A DNA stretch of 64,000 nt from Burhinus oedicnemus (lineage: Eukaryota; Chordata; Aves; Charadriiformes; Burhinidae). The stretch covers positions 2,078,071-2,142,070 of the forward strand of contig VFFE01007631.1 in NCBI GenBank assembly GCA_008921705.1. The letters are read 5' to 3'. Numbering within the stretch: position 1 is the stretch's first letter; every line of letters begins with the position of its first letter. Position numbers and translations under genes: made by a program. Shown one piece after another: positions 1 through 14,180 of this stretch. The notes under the pieces are model-generated. The model was given only the letters and a program-made list of their open reading frames with translations, made no database searches and had not been told where the DNA came from.

Positions 1-3000
1 TTGCATTCATTGCACAGTCTTTTATACAAATATCACATTTTCTTTCAAATCAAGCACACGATATTCCTAAACTGGCTGTCAGCGAACATGCTGTTAAATC
101 ATTTGGAATTGTTCAATATAAAAGAAAGAAACATGCCAACATATTAATCTTCCCAGTAGCAAAACTGTTTTGTGCAGACAACAGCAAACCACTTTTTAAA
201 CTAAAAATCCTTGTTCCTCCAATACCAATTAACAATATTAAAGCTTTGCATCACTCTAGAGCATGCATAATATTATTGTAGAATCTGCAGAGAAAAAGTT
301 AACTTGAGAATGTGCAGTCACTGACAGAAAAGCCCAAACATAGAAGGTACTTTGTATGCAACTTACTAAATAATTATACTAACTCTTTTCTTCCATTTTT
401 AAGATGACTCAAAATTTTATTAATATTGAAGCAAAGAACAGAAGAGGGAGAAATTTATTTACGTCAAATGACCATAATATATTTTAAAAGTTTCATGAAA
501 TTATCACAGTACTCTCTCCTGCACTTTACATTTCAATGAATGAAACTGGATAGTTCCATCCATCATCTTCTCCATCAGCATCTCATTCTGCCTCTCTTGT
601 TCTGAACTCAGTCAAACTTCGACTGTGTTAATCAAAACATACAATTTCACCCCATTTCAGATTAAGGTTATTTCCTACTCTGTATAGGTTAGTGAAACTT
701 TCTTTGCTATAGGTTTAGACACATGGCAAGCACGTCTTCTAGCCTGATTTTTGATCAAGCATTCTTTGGATAAATGGATTGTTACTACAGCAAGTCTGCT
801 TTTATAAACTGGCTTTACTTTACTTTCAAAGAAAGGCAAAAGAGCTTCTATTAACTAAACATCAAGTGTACCACTTGAAAATTATTATTCCCAACTTTCT
901 TTTCATTTCTTTATAGAATAAAAGTAGATTTTTAATTTTTCATGTTTCTAATTTTTAATGGAAAACAATGCCACAGAACATTAGGGAAAGGAAACCATTT
1001 ATTTTTATAACCTGAAATTAAAATTAGATATGCTTATATACTTACACATACATTTCATAAAAATGGACACTTTATTCTAAAAGCTTTCTCTGCATTTCTT
1101 CTTGCATAAGTAGCTGCCATCTTGAAAGCTAGTGTTGAAGGCACCCTAAAACAAATACCTAATCACTGAATATAGAATACTGCTGACATAGAAAAGCAAA
1201 GACCACGTTTTCTAAAAATCAACCATGTGTTCAAAAGTGAATGATGAAAGATCCCTTCAAGTCCATTACAGCAGCCTTCCTTTCTACACAGTAAATTCAG
1301 GAGTCAGTGTCGTCTGTTCTTTAAGAAGATCCTGAAGTTGCTACCTTCATATAATCAGCTGGGCTTTACCATACCTAAGAATATAGCTCTATTTATAGTT
1401 GGCAACCATGGCCTGCCTCCACAAGGACAGCTGTTCCCTGCAGAGACCATGCAGACAAGTATGGCGAAGGGATGTGAGAAACTGGTTTATTATAAAGCAG
1501 AAATGGGTACGAGTATCGTCATTGCCAAACAAGATACGAGTATTTCCAGACCTCTCTAACCAATAGTACTGTATTTTGAGAAAACCACCTATTCTTCCCA
1601 GCTCATTTTGTCATCCCATATTGCTTTCTAAAGCTGAAATGGAACAACATAGAAAACTATGTTAGTATAGACACTGCATCAGTCATGTTGTATAATCCTA
1701 GTAGTAGAACTGTCCTTAGGTTTATCACAAAGGAAATTAATACATGACACGTGGAAAGTCTGCAGGACTGATTCCCCTAACTTTGTGCTTTTTGAGAGCT
1801 TTCAAATCTGCACCAAGTGGGTATAAATGTTATGGCATCTTAATTTGGCAACATTATCATACACACTTTTCACAGGTATAAATTATACAAAGTGCAACAA
1901 GGAAGAGATCAGATTATGTATATCCCTTCACAACCAGCTGAACTCTGCTCAGATCTGACTGTCAACACCACATTACTTCGTAAGATGATGTCTGAAAGAG
2001 ATCTTACACTAACATAGAAAATGCTGCCTGAATTTATAACAGTGTAAAAATCAAAAGACAAATGAAGCGCACATATTACCCCTCTTCTACCCAACTAGAT
2101 ATGAATCAAGGATCTAAATCAATTATAAGAATTTACAAGCCATTATTTTTTTGATTTAGAATCTTTTGTCGTTTTGAAATCCTTGTCCTCCTCTGCAATC
2201 TAAATAAATAGTTGCCTTTAAGTTATTTTGGTACTAATACTTCCTTTGTTCTCATTTGGTAATACCCTCCCCCACGTACTGAAGAGGATCAAAAACATCT
2301 AAAAATTTAAATATTGCCTTACATCAACTGTAGTCACACAGCCTGTTTGCATTTTTGTTGAGAACAAGCTGTCATAACACTGTCCTACCATTTGTAACTT
2401 CCACATGTTCCCACCTGCCCTCTGCAACAAGAATTTCTTTGTCTGAAAGGTGTGTTTGTGTAATACTTGTTGTTTAATTTAGACTAAAACCAAAAATAGC
2501 CAATGGCTTGTGCTTCACCAAATTTGCACTGAAGCTCAATTACTCATATGGCTCAGGTACACCAAAGGGTTTCTTAAAGTTGTTTTATTTCACATCTGGT
2601 TTTACATCATCACATCTAAGGAACAGGGAGGGGAGAGAAGAGGGTGGAAACTCTCACCATAACATAAAAGCTTCAAAAAAAAAAAACAAACCAAAAACCA
2701 CCAACCTCATTGCATTTCCTTCTCCCATGCAACCCCATCCAATTAGTCATACACTCTCTTTTCCTCAGAAAAAGCCTCTTTATTAGAGGCTATTTATTGT
2801 AGCCAAGTTCCATTCCCAATTACTGTATTATAGGTTATACATCAAAAGATAAAGTGTCCTCTTTTGTCTAGGGACAGCACAGGAATTCAAGCAATGAGTC
2901 AACAGTCCAGAAGCCTTTCAAGCAGAGTAAGGCAGCTTCTTTTCCAGAAAACCTAGCGAAGGAAACATCTAAAAATACAGGTAAATAAATACAAGAGAGG

Positions 3001-6000
3001 AAAGGGCAAATACTAGATTCCTTTGCCTTAACTTCAGCAAGATTAGAATAAAACAGTCAATATATTTTATCTCTAAAACAAGTTGACATAACTTAAGCAT
3101 AGGGGTTTACAGATCACATCAGACAACAGATTGATGGTATGTACAGCCAAAGTGTTCAGCTCCAAATTTACTGAAGACCAAAAACTACATAATATTCTTG
3201 GGAAATGGGACAAATCACAGGATTCTAAGAAGCCAGTAACTTTCACAAGATCACAACTTCAATCCACTTTGGTGAATGCTGCCATCCCTACTCTCTGACA
3301 ATTGCCAAGTTATCTATGTGATGTTAACCAATAGCCAAAACTATGAAAAGAGCCATTAACATCCTTTTCTGAATCTGTACATTCTGTTTGTCAAACAGGA
3401 AAACCATCAGCCAAAACAATCTTAACTTGTCCAAATAAAATCATCCTGAATTAAAAATATACTCTTCCTTATCCTTCTCTCAATCAGCAAAATCTCCTCT
3501 GTCTACAGACACGAACAAGTTAGAAGGCTAAGTTTATAAACTTCCTAACTTCCTGTAAATGAAACAGCAAGGTTGTGGTACAAGATGAGGTAATTTGAAG
3601 AAGCAGGGTAAGCTACCTCTCACTTACCACAGGACAGAAGTATACAAAATGGCTGTTTCTGCACTGCAGCTGACATAACTGAAGTCCACCCTGATGCTTA
3701 CCCTTGTAACTTCTTACCAAGTCTGTACTTTCAGAGCAAGGAGGAAATGGGCTAGAAATTTCAGCAGTAGAAAGCTCTCTACCAACAAAGCTGCGTACTT
3801 AGATGTGTCAGTTCAGGGACTTGATTCAAGAACCTTAACTGATCTCAGTTGTCAACACAGACTTAAGGAAGAGAAAAAGCATACTTTATAAACCCAGTAA
3901 CCAACACTGACAGTAACAAAGGAGAACCTGATCTATCACTTGAACCATAGGTATAAAACCTCCCTACAAGACTTGAAAATATAAGAATTCCACACTAACA
4001 AAACACTTAATCAAGCTGTAAAATCTAGAAACATGCAATTTGAATCAAGACACCAAATAGCTAGATACACAACAGAATTTAGCAAGACTTTCTATACAGG
4101 AACAGGAGTGGGTTTGTGATCACCTTGAAGGACTTCCTTGACTCTGACTTTCCCTACGTGTACACCTCTTTCTACCTCAACCCCAAAACCACCTCAGCTC
4201 TTCTCCTCTCATCATCTTCACCTGTACTTCCCACTACTTAAGAAATATCCATCTTTCATCTTATTTTCCTCTTCTGCAATGTCACCTAAAAACAAGTAGC
4301 CAAGTAATTTTGGCTGAACCAAGCAGCATTTAAGAGATTATTAAAAGTAAGTATACACCCTAGTTTGATACTTTTCCTCTTCTCCTCATGTAAAGGGCAT
4401 ATAGCAGAAGGCATGCAATATTGAAACAGACAATGAACAAGTTCCATCTCAAGACATATTCTTCTAAGGACACAACTTACAGGTAAGCACAGGAAAGCCA
4501 CACTTGTCTCCATTACAAAGAAATGATTGTGTTAGCCCTGAAGACCAGTATCTTGAATGAATCCAAATGTAATCTCCCCATTGCCACTTTACTCCTCCTC
4601 TAGTCTTAGTATTGTAACTTACGTGCTTGATTTCTACACCTGGCTAACATATTTGTGTGAAAAAACTGCCAGTCTACAAAGTTTTTATTTTTTCTGGATG
4701 CATAATTCTGGAACGCAGCAAGAGAAAAGGAAGTTTGGACTTCACAGAAATGATGCCTTCCAGCTTTAGTCTACTTCCCAATAAACAACAAAGGGGGGTG
4801 GTGGGCAGGGTGAACAAACAAACCAAAACCCCAGACCCTCAAAGACACAGAAAGCCTTTTAACAAGAGCAGATGTACCTGAAGCAGTAATTTTAATAAGC
4901 CTGCGTTAATAACCTTTCAGAAGTAAAATCTGTGACAAAAAAAACCCCTTTAAATTATTTCATACACAGAAAAACCTCTGTGCAGAGTATATCTAGTACA
5001 GTTTACAGAATTTATTCAGCATCATCTCTTACTTCATTAAGCAAGAAAACTATGAGATGACATAATTTTATACTGGACGCCATACCCAGAAGGTAGATGC
5101 AATTCATATACAATAAACAAATTTGTAAGCCATACTTTCTCTGCTTAGCAAGACTCATCCCATGGGGTAGAGAATGACAGCACCAACTACTCTTAAACAG
5201 CTATCATATGCATTTGACATGAAACATGCGATACAGAGGCAACACCATCACAGTCTAAGCTTTTGTTTCAGCCATTTGTACATAATCTGACTGGCACACT
5301 ATCTTGTTTCACCCATAGGATCTTTGAAAACTAAAATTCATGACAAATTCTTCACTATAGAGTAATTTTGGTGTCATCAAGCAAATAAAATTATATGTAT
5401 ATTGGCACTGGTTCTTAAGTGTACCATCACTATAGAAGTGAAAAGATTATTCAATAACCCAAATAGGTTAAAAGTATACCAATCAGCTATACATACACAA
5501 TGCTTCCAAATGCAGCCAGTTTCTCTTTTTCATGGCAACCTTTTATCCAGAAAACACAGAGCCAGTAACAGAAAACAAAACAGAAATGTAAGACTGAAAG
5601 CCACAGAAACTGGCCAGATGTCAACATGAGAGGCTTTTGGCTTGCCTTTTCTTAAAATTAACTACACTTCAATTTGACAGTCATTTTAGAAACATCTTCA
5701 AAAACACTTATTTAAATGATCGCTTGTACATTTGCATTATAATGTTAACAAATAACATACTTTGTTAACGCAGGCATATTTGGAAGCAATGAAGCTAAAA
5801 ACATTAACAGCTTCTTTTTTAACTTACCAAGAATTAACATGATTAAGTATGTTGAAGCACTGCAGAGCAAACAGGTACCTAGTCACAGGGCTCAGCAAAC
5901 ACGTATACCTCCACTCAACTTTAAACTATGGCAGGCATACAGATAAAACATCATCAGTAGATGAAAGAGGGTGCACTGAAGTCACAAAGATGTAGACTCT

Positions 6001-7990
6001 AACTTATAATGGCATGAGGCGTGAACTGCTGAAACAATGCTTACGCTTTTTTTTGTTTTGTTTAAGCATTCTGACATACAGTCAGAATGCAGTTTGTATA
6101 GGAAACACAACTAACAATTTTAGCACAGGAGAAAGATTTCTATTATATTCCTTTCCTCAAGCTTCAAACTCCATCAGTCAGGCAAAATAATATAGTTGTC
6201 AGTTTCTGAAATACAAATTTAGAGACCCTGAAGTAGTTATTGTGATTCAGTGCACTTCATCACTGTACTTTGTTTTAAAATCCTTCCTCTCCAATCACCT
6301 CACAAGAATGGCCCAAATGAATGACAGTAAATGTGTTATCTGTACCTTCTTCAAAAACAGTTTGCTTCACAAAAGACATCCTTATACCACCACTGTTACC
6401 CTTATGCAAGAAATGAAGTGGGTAATTGGAAAGAAGAAAGCAACTCTAGCAACTAGATACAGTTACTAAGACACTGTTTGGATGAATGTATAGAGGGTAT
6501 AGCCAACTGTTTTTTAAAAAGTGACACTGAAACTGGCTTTAATTTATTGCTAACTGTAACCAAAACCATAAGTAAATCTGTGTTTCATACAACATAGGGA
6601 AGTCAAAATAAAACGTGTTTACATAATGCACCATTTATGCCAAATTTCCCTTACCATAAAAGGTTATTATTTCCTTTGCAACACAATGACTTCTGTGCAT
6701 ACAACAAATGGGATATTAAAAAAAGAAACCCATAGGCTTAGTGCTGAATCAGGGGTTCTGGTAAGAATGCATCTACAGGAAAAATGTTCCTTCACATACT
6801 TACGAATTTAAACACAAAAAACATTCATCAAGGTCTTTACTCATCACTAAAATAGTTCAAACAGTGTATTCTGCCCCTCTTACACAAATCGCTTCAAGTA
6901 TATCCACCATTGGACAAGCTTTACACACTCAAAAAAAAAGTTCCTTGGACATTAAGCAAGCTTCAGACACCCATCGAGCACAAGAGACTACCACAGTATA
7001 CTGAATAGCTGCAATCATTGCTAAAGATCTGGAAGGAACGTACATATAAATCAAACTTACCAGCAGTGACATTTACAAGAATGTAGACATTTCACTGCTT
7101 CTACCAACACTTTCACCAGTTGTAAAACTATTATGCAACCTTGCCTCTGAGCTCAGGTGCAGCGATTCAATCCTCCATTCACTTCCTGTCTATCTCCCAT
7201 TTCCCACTATCTCCATTAAAAAGGGGAGACTCCAGAAACAGCATTGTCTCTTTTATTTGAATCGATTTAAAGATGTACCACACACGGCAGAGTCTGATTG
7301 CCACGACACTGCTGTTCTCCTTCCCAAGACAAAACTGCAGATTTTGCACAGAAGTTCTTGAAATATTATTTTTAAAATATTAGGTAATAAAAATCAAATA
7401 TTAAAAACCTCTTCACTCACCACCAAGAGTACGCGTAAAGTGACATTAATCCGTGTTATTAAAACTGAACCATTGCAAATCAGGAATCCATTAGGTTTCT
7501 GAAAAAGCTTCTCAGTACCAAACTAACATTATCATCACCTTATGCTATCATCACACAATATCTCAAAAATGTGAAATTGTTTTGCTCCATTTCATCACTT
7601 GTGAAAGCTCTAAGTCAACACCCATCATGGCTCCCACAGTTTTAAGAACTGGGGTAGGGAGGTCAAGCTCAACCCAAGTAACAGTCACTCTCTCTCTGCC
7701 AGAGGAAAAACTACATACTGTAAGGCTCTGTGAACAACTAATTACAATGAAATGAATGTTTTATGAAGGAAATGCACTTGGTTTTAAAGGTCACAAAGTG
7801 ACAGATAAGAGCATACAGTGGAACAAATCCAGCAAATTACTGACTGACCGGCAGGGTCAATGAATCCAAACAATAAATATTTCTGCTCTTTAAATAATTA
7901 AAAATGTCAAAACACAATGGCTGCAGACAAACAGTGTTAAGAATGCAGACAGGCCAGACAATCTACTTCATATTTAAATATTTCACTTAC
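1..7990 (-). other. CBLB: CBLB intron after the second coding exon (partial)
   Basis: This is intronic DNA downstream (in gene direction) of the exon ending at 7991. It begins with a consensus donor on the minus strand, GTAAGTGAAA, at 7990-7981, and no matching acceptor is seen before the left edge. The sequence is AT-rich and CpG-poor with stops in all frames. The next CBLB exon should open with residues like RNLTKLSLIFSHML, and I could not find them on either strand. I see no CR1 copy and no RNA gene. The notable structures are a perfect 10-bp hairpin at 6066-6090 and an A-rich run near 2676-2705. Confidence 0.85.
6066..6090. repeat. Perfect 10-bp inverted repeat
   Basis: The arms gcattctgac (6066-6075) and gtcagaatgc (6081-6090) are exact reverse complements around a 5-base loop. 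It lies in a CBLB intron. A T-rich stretch precedes it. It is too short for a microRNA precursor, and no function is claimed. Confidence 0.6.
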
Positions 7991-8241
7991 CTGTCCTGTG
8001 ACTGCTCCTCATACATTCTTTCCTTTCCTTCTTTGAACAGCCTTATAGCCCGTTTCGATTTTTTCATGAGACTGTCAATGTAGATTTTAAAATATTCATT
8101 CTCACTGAGTTGTGCAAGTTTCTGGTTGTCATCATATTTGCTCAGTATAAGTCGCAAATGTTGGTAAGTGTCTGGTAAAATGTCAAGTATATATGGTGGG
8201 CTGTTTTTGAGTTGAAGCTTTGGGTTTTGGCACAATCTTAC
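7991..8241 (-). CDS. CBLB: CBLB second coding exon (four-helix bundle of the TKB domain)
   Basis: This exon encodes residues 50-132 plus two bases of codon 133. It starts [13 protein letters not shown] and ends [11 protein letters not shown], and as far as I can recall it is identical to human CBL-B over this stretch. In Cbl proteins this segment forms most of the four-helix bundle, which packs with an EF-hand and a variant SH2 domain to make the phosphotyrosine-binding TKB module of the cytoplasmic E3 ligase. The acceptor is a long pyrimidine tract ending TTGCTTATAG, just before GTA AGA. The donor is AG followed by GTAAGTG at 7990. The exon is 251 nt, enters in phase 0 and leaves after two codon bases, so skipping it would shift the frame. 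The join GTG|GTA gives the expected KVVRL. CBL is excluded because the residues follow CBL-B (for example [16 protein letters not shown]). Confidence 0.97.
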
Positions 8242-9473
8242 CTATAAGCAAAAACAAGAGAATGTAAAAGACAAAAAATATGTTGGGGCAAAAACTGACC
8301 TGACATCTTAAAATTAGTAGGGGTAAACATAGTTTTCTAACCTCCAGGCACAAAGAATTAAATCCTACTTCATTTATATTCCATGAAATCCCAACATAGT
8401 CCCTAATGTCAAAGGATGTGAAATTTAACTCAATCCCATCACATCTATAAACAGCAAACAAGCTTACTTACATAGTTTGGGGGTTTGCCTTTAAAGTGAG
8501 AATGTCTCTGCCTGCCTACTATATGCTAAGGAGTGTATTATCAAAACACCAGCATGCAACTAATGCCAAGAGCAGTAGTTTCATACAGATCTGTTTGCCG
8601 CAGGTGAACTTCCCTATGGATGTTTAAATGTCTAATAAGAACTGACCTTATAAATTACCTTGTTATCTGCTGGCTCTCTCTTTTCTCTATCCAGCAATAT
8701 AACCTCTTAGAACCTATAGGAATTTAAAGTTTGAGAGGTCCACACATACGAAAATGGTCTGAACATCGCTAGTAGTTCAAAAGCTATTAGCTATAAGAGA
8801 CAGAAATTAAGTCACTCACAAAAAGATATCGTAAACCAGGAAACAAAACATTATAAACTTAATGTTTTCCAGTTCATGGTTGTAACAGAAGATAACATCT
8901 TAATGGACTTGGAATCATTGTGTTCCTAAATGGCACAAAATTAAATGAATAATATACATTACTTAAAAGAATAAGCTTCAGATGAATTGAACACCTTTAT
9001 TTGAATCTAGTCGCCACTGGAAAAGTTTCTGGAAGAAGGTGGTACTGGTTTTGTTTCCTGAACATATATATACAAGGTTAGAGTAATTAAATCCTGGCTA
9101 CCTACATTCTCTGGTAGTTTGTTCCGTAATGTTTTGTACTAGAAAGCAAAAGGGATCAAAACTAATGGTGGGTTTTGAGTGCTATTGCGCTGAGCTATCC
9201 ACAACTCAGCTAAAATACTGCAGAGGGACACATTCTAGACATGCGTGTGCGGCTGTACATATGCAAATATTTAAGAAGAAATTAAGTCCATGTGATATAA
9301 AAGTTTTATAGGTATCATTTGGAGATCACCACATTATATATTAGTGACTTTGACATTCTTCTGAGGTAACTAATGAGGCTATAAAAACATCTTAATACTG
9401 CTGAAAGCAGACGCCTATTCCTACTAATGTATCAACTTCAACAAAAAGCGCAGTCTTGAGCATTCCCCGGGGG

Positions 9474-9501
<28 letters not shown>
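9474..9501. repeat. (GT)14 microsatellite
   Basis: This is an uninterrupted GT dinucleotide tract of 28 bases, immediately preceded by the palindromic CCCCGGGG. It is intronic in CBLB and likely length-polymorphic between individuals. Confidence 0.95.
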
Positions 9502-9504
<3 letters not shown>

Positions 9505-12500
9505 CTTGTATCCTGTAACATTCACCTCTATAAACTCAAAGTTATATCACTATTGCTGACCCCTCCTTAAGACAGTTGCCACTAACAGACCTTCATACAC
9601 CACAAACAGCAAAGCAAACAATTTTCTTTTCCTCTGAAACACACCAGGCAACTCAATTTAGGTAACTGGGGTCATAATCAGGTAAGTGGAGATAGGAGAG
9701 TGGACAAAAGTCAAGCACTAGTAAGTTTTTTTTAAAAAGTCTAGCACCATTAGAACAGTGCAAACTCATAAGTACTACAGAAATGTTAGCACCATTCAAA
9801 AGCATGAGATTTGCAATAGCTCCCCTCATTTCACTGATCCATTGTTACTTTAGTAATTTCTATTATTCTTTCACCTACTAGACCAAGTAATGGATCAGGA
9901 ACCCTTGTGATGTCTTCTAGAATATACAGTCCTCCCCACAGAGAAATGTACAATCTCAGTAGGAAACAAAAAGACAGCAGATGAATACAGGCAAATATGA
10001 ATATATGAGCACAACGCTGTTCAACATGCTAAAGACTGGTTCAGGGCACTAGCACTTAAGTATTTCTAGATATAAACAGCAAAGTTTCAAGCCAAGCTCT
10101 AAAATAATTTAGTGGCTCATAAAGGAATTTCTCCCAAGTTGAGGAAGATGCTGGAAACAAACAAAAAAGTAAAGCATAAAGATGTTTTGTCATCTTTTCA
10201 TCAGGTGATGAAGTCTGGAACTGCAATCCATAACTGCAAGAGTGAGACAGCAAGAGACTTTGAAACTGAAAATAACTTGTTTACATTTCTTGTGATAAAG
10301 AGAAGATTACCAGGATAAAGAAAAGGAAAACACGGTTCAAGTCGTGGGTTAGTAGATGCCTGCAGCAGCATTCTCAAACAATAAAGGTTGGATATGATGG
10401 CATCCTTCCTTCCAAGGTCAGAAAAGCAAAGCTGAACTTACTGATACACAAAATAGCAAGACCTAGACGAGAGTTTTAGGTGAATGGATTGATACAGGTG
10501 GTTATGTTTTCTGTAAATCACATCTCATTCTGAAAGATTCAGAGACAACTTTTAAAAGAGCAGTTCAAGTAAAGGAGTTGCCTGAGTGAAGGCAGGATGA
10601 TGGTATCACCCCAGAAGATCAAGAAAGGAACTAGCAAGAAAGACTTATGAGCGAGATTTAACATTTTCTTTTAGTTACGCTGAAGTTAAGCTGGCAGCTA
10701 GAATTCTTTAAGGAGATTTCAGAAACATGAGCAAAGAATTTACACCTGTTGACAGATCTGACGACCATCCGTGCAGAGACACACATGAATTTCTTTTTGT
10801 AGAAGAGTTAGAAGAACTGGAAACCCAAAGACAGAAGTGAAAACCTTTATGAAAAACACAGACATTTTTCATCTGAATATTTGTTCTCTGTGATTTCCGA
10901 TTTAGTGAAAACTTGAAACAAGATTGACATTCTCCCAAAGCCAACTATAGATGACACGAATCAATATCACTGATTAGGCGTTACAACTTTCTGGAGCAAC
11001 AAGCGCAAGAGAAAAAAAAAAAAAAGCTGAAGGGAGGAAAATATTTATTTAGGGCAAAAAGTCAGCAATGAGAGCAGACCACAAGCAGAGAAGGCTGCAA
11101 TCATTTTGAATTGCTTATTTATCCTAACTTAAATCTCATGATCAAAGAATTAATTCTCTTTCCGAAGTCTATCTTTTCGATCAGATGTGCCAACAAGCAG
11201 AATATAAGTGGTTTCATATCTATTAGAAATACAATTGAAAATACAAAAACAACAGGAAAAAGCAAACTGCTTATGGTGGTTGGTGTATTTTCAACAGTCG
11301 GTCCATTCAACTACACAAAAAAAACCCATTTAGTTATAAAGAAGAATCAGTTTCTCTTTCAGATGTTCTAGAAAGTCTTCTTCAGTCCAATATCATTACA
11401 TAGTCATACACACATCAAAACAGAATCCTGTGGTCATCATGGTTTACAAGGCTTCACCCTCTGCTGAATTTATAGAGATAAATCTAACACATACTAGAAC
11501 CTTCAACTCCAGAACAAGCCTTGTATGACAAGAAAGTCATACAAAAATTCTTCTACAGTACAACTCAATTAGTCTTACGCATTCTCATTGAAAAAATGGT
11601 AACATTTAGTTGAAGTCAGTGATCCAGTGAAGTAGTACATGGCTTTCTTCACTTTATAGAGTACAGAAGGTTTCAGTCCAAAGGAAGTAAGTTTGTAAAG
11701 AGATGGCTGGTAAACCATATGGTTTCCAGAGTCAGGATGTCCTGACACATACCACAGCAGTTCACAATTAAAAGTAAGCAATAAGAAGCGACATCTGCTG
11801 ACGCAAAAGATTTACCAACGACGACCCAGAAGTGGCACACATACCTTTCTTCAAAAGAAAACAGAACTCAAAACAAACAAAACAAAACCAACCAAAACCA
11901 AAGACCTCCATATTGCACTTTATAAAGCAACCCTCACTAACACTCTGGAAGCGGACATGAATCATATCACTGTGTGATTTGTGTATTGTTATGACTGGAA
12001 GTAAGCATGTATATATTTAGCAAGCATTCAGTCTAAAAAATGAAAAGCAGTCAGTCAGCAAGTTAGTAAGAAATGAGTCTCTCATTGAGATAAACCGAGA
12101 CAAAGCAAAGCTCCTTTCACTACCTCAACTCAGGGTAAATCCAAGTATTTACTCCAGAATCACAGAAAAAAAGAGTGCAATTCTGATTGTGAAGAACTAA
12201 GGTATTACCCTAATCTACTAGAAACAGATTTTGAAACAGTTAACCCAGGAACTTCCAGACAAGCTTACTCTAGTGCCTATGGAGAAAAAAACCTAACCCT
12301 CTCTCTTCCCTCCTCTCCCTCCACCTCAAACAAAATAAATACCACTACTCATAACGTTTTTGAAGGTACTTGATTGAAATTACAAGGCACTGTATTTCAT
12401 AGCATCTTCAGAGATTAGAGGAACGGATGCCTATTGTATTTAGACAATGAATTTCTTACAGAAAACTGTATCATCTATTCACTTTTTAAAGAAAACCATA

Positions 12501-12581
12501 AAGTTGAAAGCCCTGAACTCATTTGACAAAAGAACTTTTGTTCAAGCAAAGCATGGCAGCCCTAACACAATCTATTTAAAC

Positions 12582-12639
12582 ACCTAATTCTAGTCAAAGA
12601 CAATACAGGGACCTAATGCTAGTCACAGACAATACAAGG
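12582..12639. repeat. 29-bp tandem duplication
   Basis: Two adjacent 29-base copies (12582-12610 and 12611-12639) both begin acctaat and contain ctagtca. They differ at three positions. This is a local duplication within a CBLB intron. Confidence 0.8.
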
Positions 12640-14160
12640 AAAGTAACACAGCTAAAACAGAATAAGTATCTAATGAGTAGGACATCCGTTAAACACTGTT
12701 CTCAGCTGCAGTGAATGGAGTAGAACAATCAGATCACCAGTGCTTGCACACTTCCAAAATTACACTTCGAAACCATCTACTGAACGAGCATCTTCTCCCA
12801 CGCGGTACAAAAACGTCAAAGTATTAAAAAACACTTTGACACACCATAGACAGCATAAAGGTAGCTCTGCAGTAAAGTACCATAACAATTCTCCAGAAAA
12901 CCACAACATACAATGCTACCAACAATGAATTCTGAAGAACTTAGCCAGGGAGGGGCTAATCAGGAAAATGGATGAAATCTGAACATTATGCTTTTTCATC
13001 ATATAGTTCTTCCTGCCAGAAATTACCTTAACTGCAATGCACTTTATTTTCCACAGAAAGATGGAAAGATGGGTTTTCTTTCTGAAAGGAGCCTTCTCGT
13101 CAAAATACAAGTAGAGGTGACCGATCACCCATCATTTCAGCTGAGAATGCAGTAAGTGCTTGTTCAACAGCTACCACACTGCAACCGTGCCATATGTTTC
13201 CATACTGCAGGAATAAGCAATAACAACGCTGATGCTACATACACACAAGGACAGCTGACTTCAGAGGGTTGTTTATACTTTCTTCTGATTAGAAAAAGAG
13301 AAGCTTCCATTTCTCTGTTTAAATTTTCACTCTTTTTTCTGCAAACAGTGTATGCAGGACATAAAACTTCCCCATCAACTTCGACCAGATAATACACTGA
13401 ATAATACCATGGTTACGATTGATGATTGTCTTTTCTAGATCCTGTTTGGAACAATGACATTTAACTAACTTGGAAGGTTGCACATTAATATAACAATTAC
13501 ATTAAGTGTTGCAAAGAATAACAAATGCACACATATATTCAACTACTGTGCTCTGTAAACTCAGATGCTATTGAAAACTTGGATGCTGACAAATGTTAAT
13601 TTAAAGAAAACCACATTACTAAGTTACAGAGGTAATACAGCTTTTACTCACTAAGTAGCTTTGGTGATGTGCTCTAATTTGGTCTTGGGTAATTATTAAA
13701 TAGTAAATCAAATTGCCATCCCCATTTATATAGTCAGAGTCAAACAACTGGGTGGGCCATGACAGAGCACCCAAACATTTTAGACAATAGTTAATCTTCA
13801 CAGTAGAAAATAGAATTATTTTCAAGCCCAATGCATAAGAGTACTGAAAAGTGACTGAAGGTTGCTAAAATATTCCTGTTCTTAAAAATCCTGTTCAGAA
13901 CGTGTCACTATTTTATCAGCTTGAAACCCGCAATAGTAAAGCATGCACAATAGTACTGGCAACTCTAAATAGCCAGAGCAGTAAATTAACTTTACTCCCA
14001 TTTACATAATAGGCAATCTCTCTCAAAGTTGTTCTCAAGATAATCATTATCTTCTAATAACAAGACACAGCTAGTTTCTAGGTTTTAAAATTATTAGGTT
14101 TAGAATCTCAGGGAAAAAAAAAAATCCTTAAAGGAGGACAGAGTTATTTGTTAACAATAT

Positions 14161-14180
14161 TTTATTTATTTATTTATTTA
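14161..14180. repeat. (TTTA)5 microsatellite
   Basis: There are five TTTA units in a row, followed by CAGG. On the plus strand this looks like a pyrimidine-tract acceptor, but the host gene is on the minus strand, so the resemblance is probably incidental. Confidence 0.85.

Noticed and set aside
10330..10430. Possible extra CR1 3' end (GGTTGGATATGATGGCATCC, CTTCCTTCCAAGG)
   Set aside because: The resemblance covers only about 30 bases, lacks the tail and has no upstream CR1 coding remnant.
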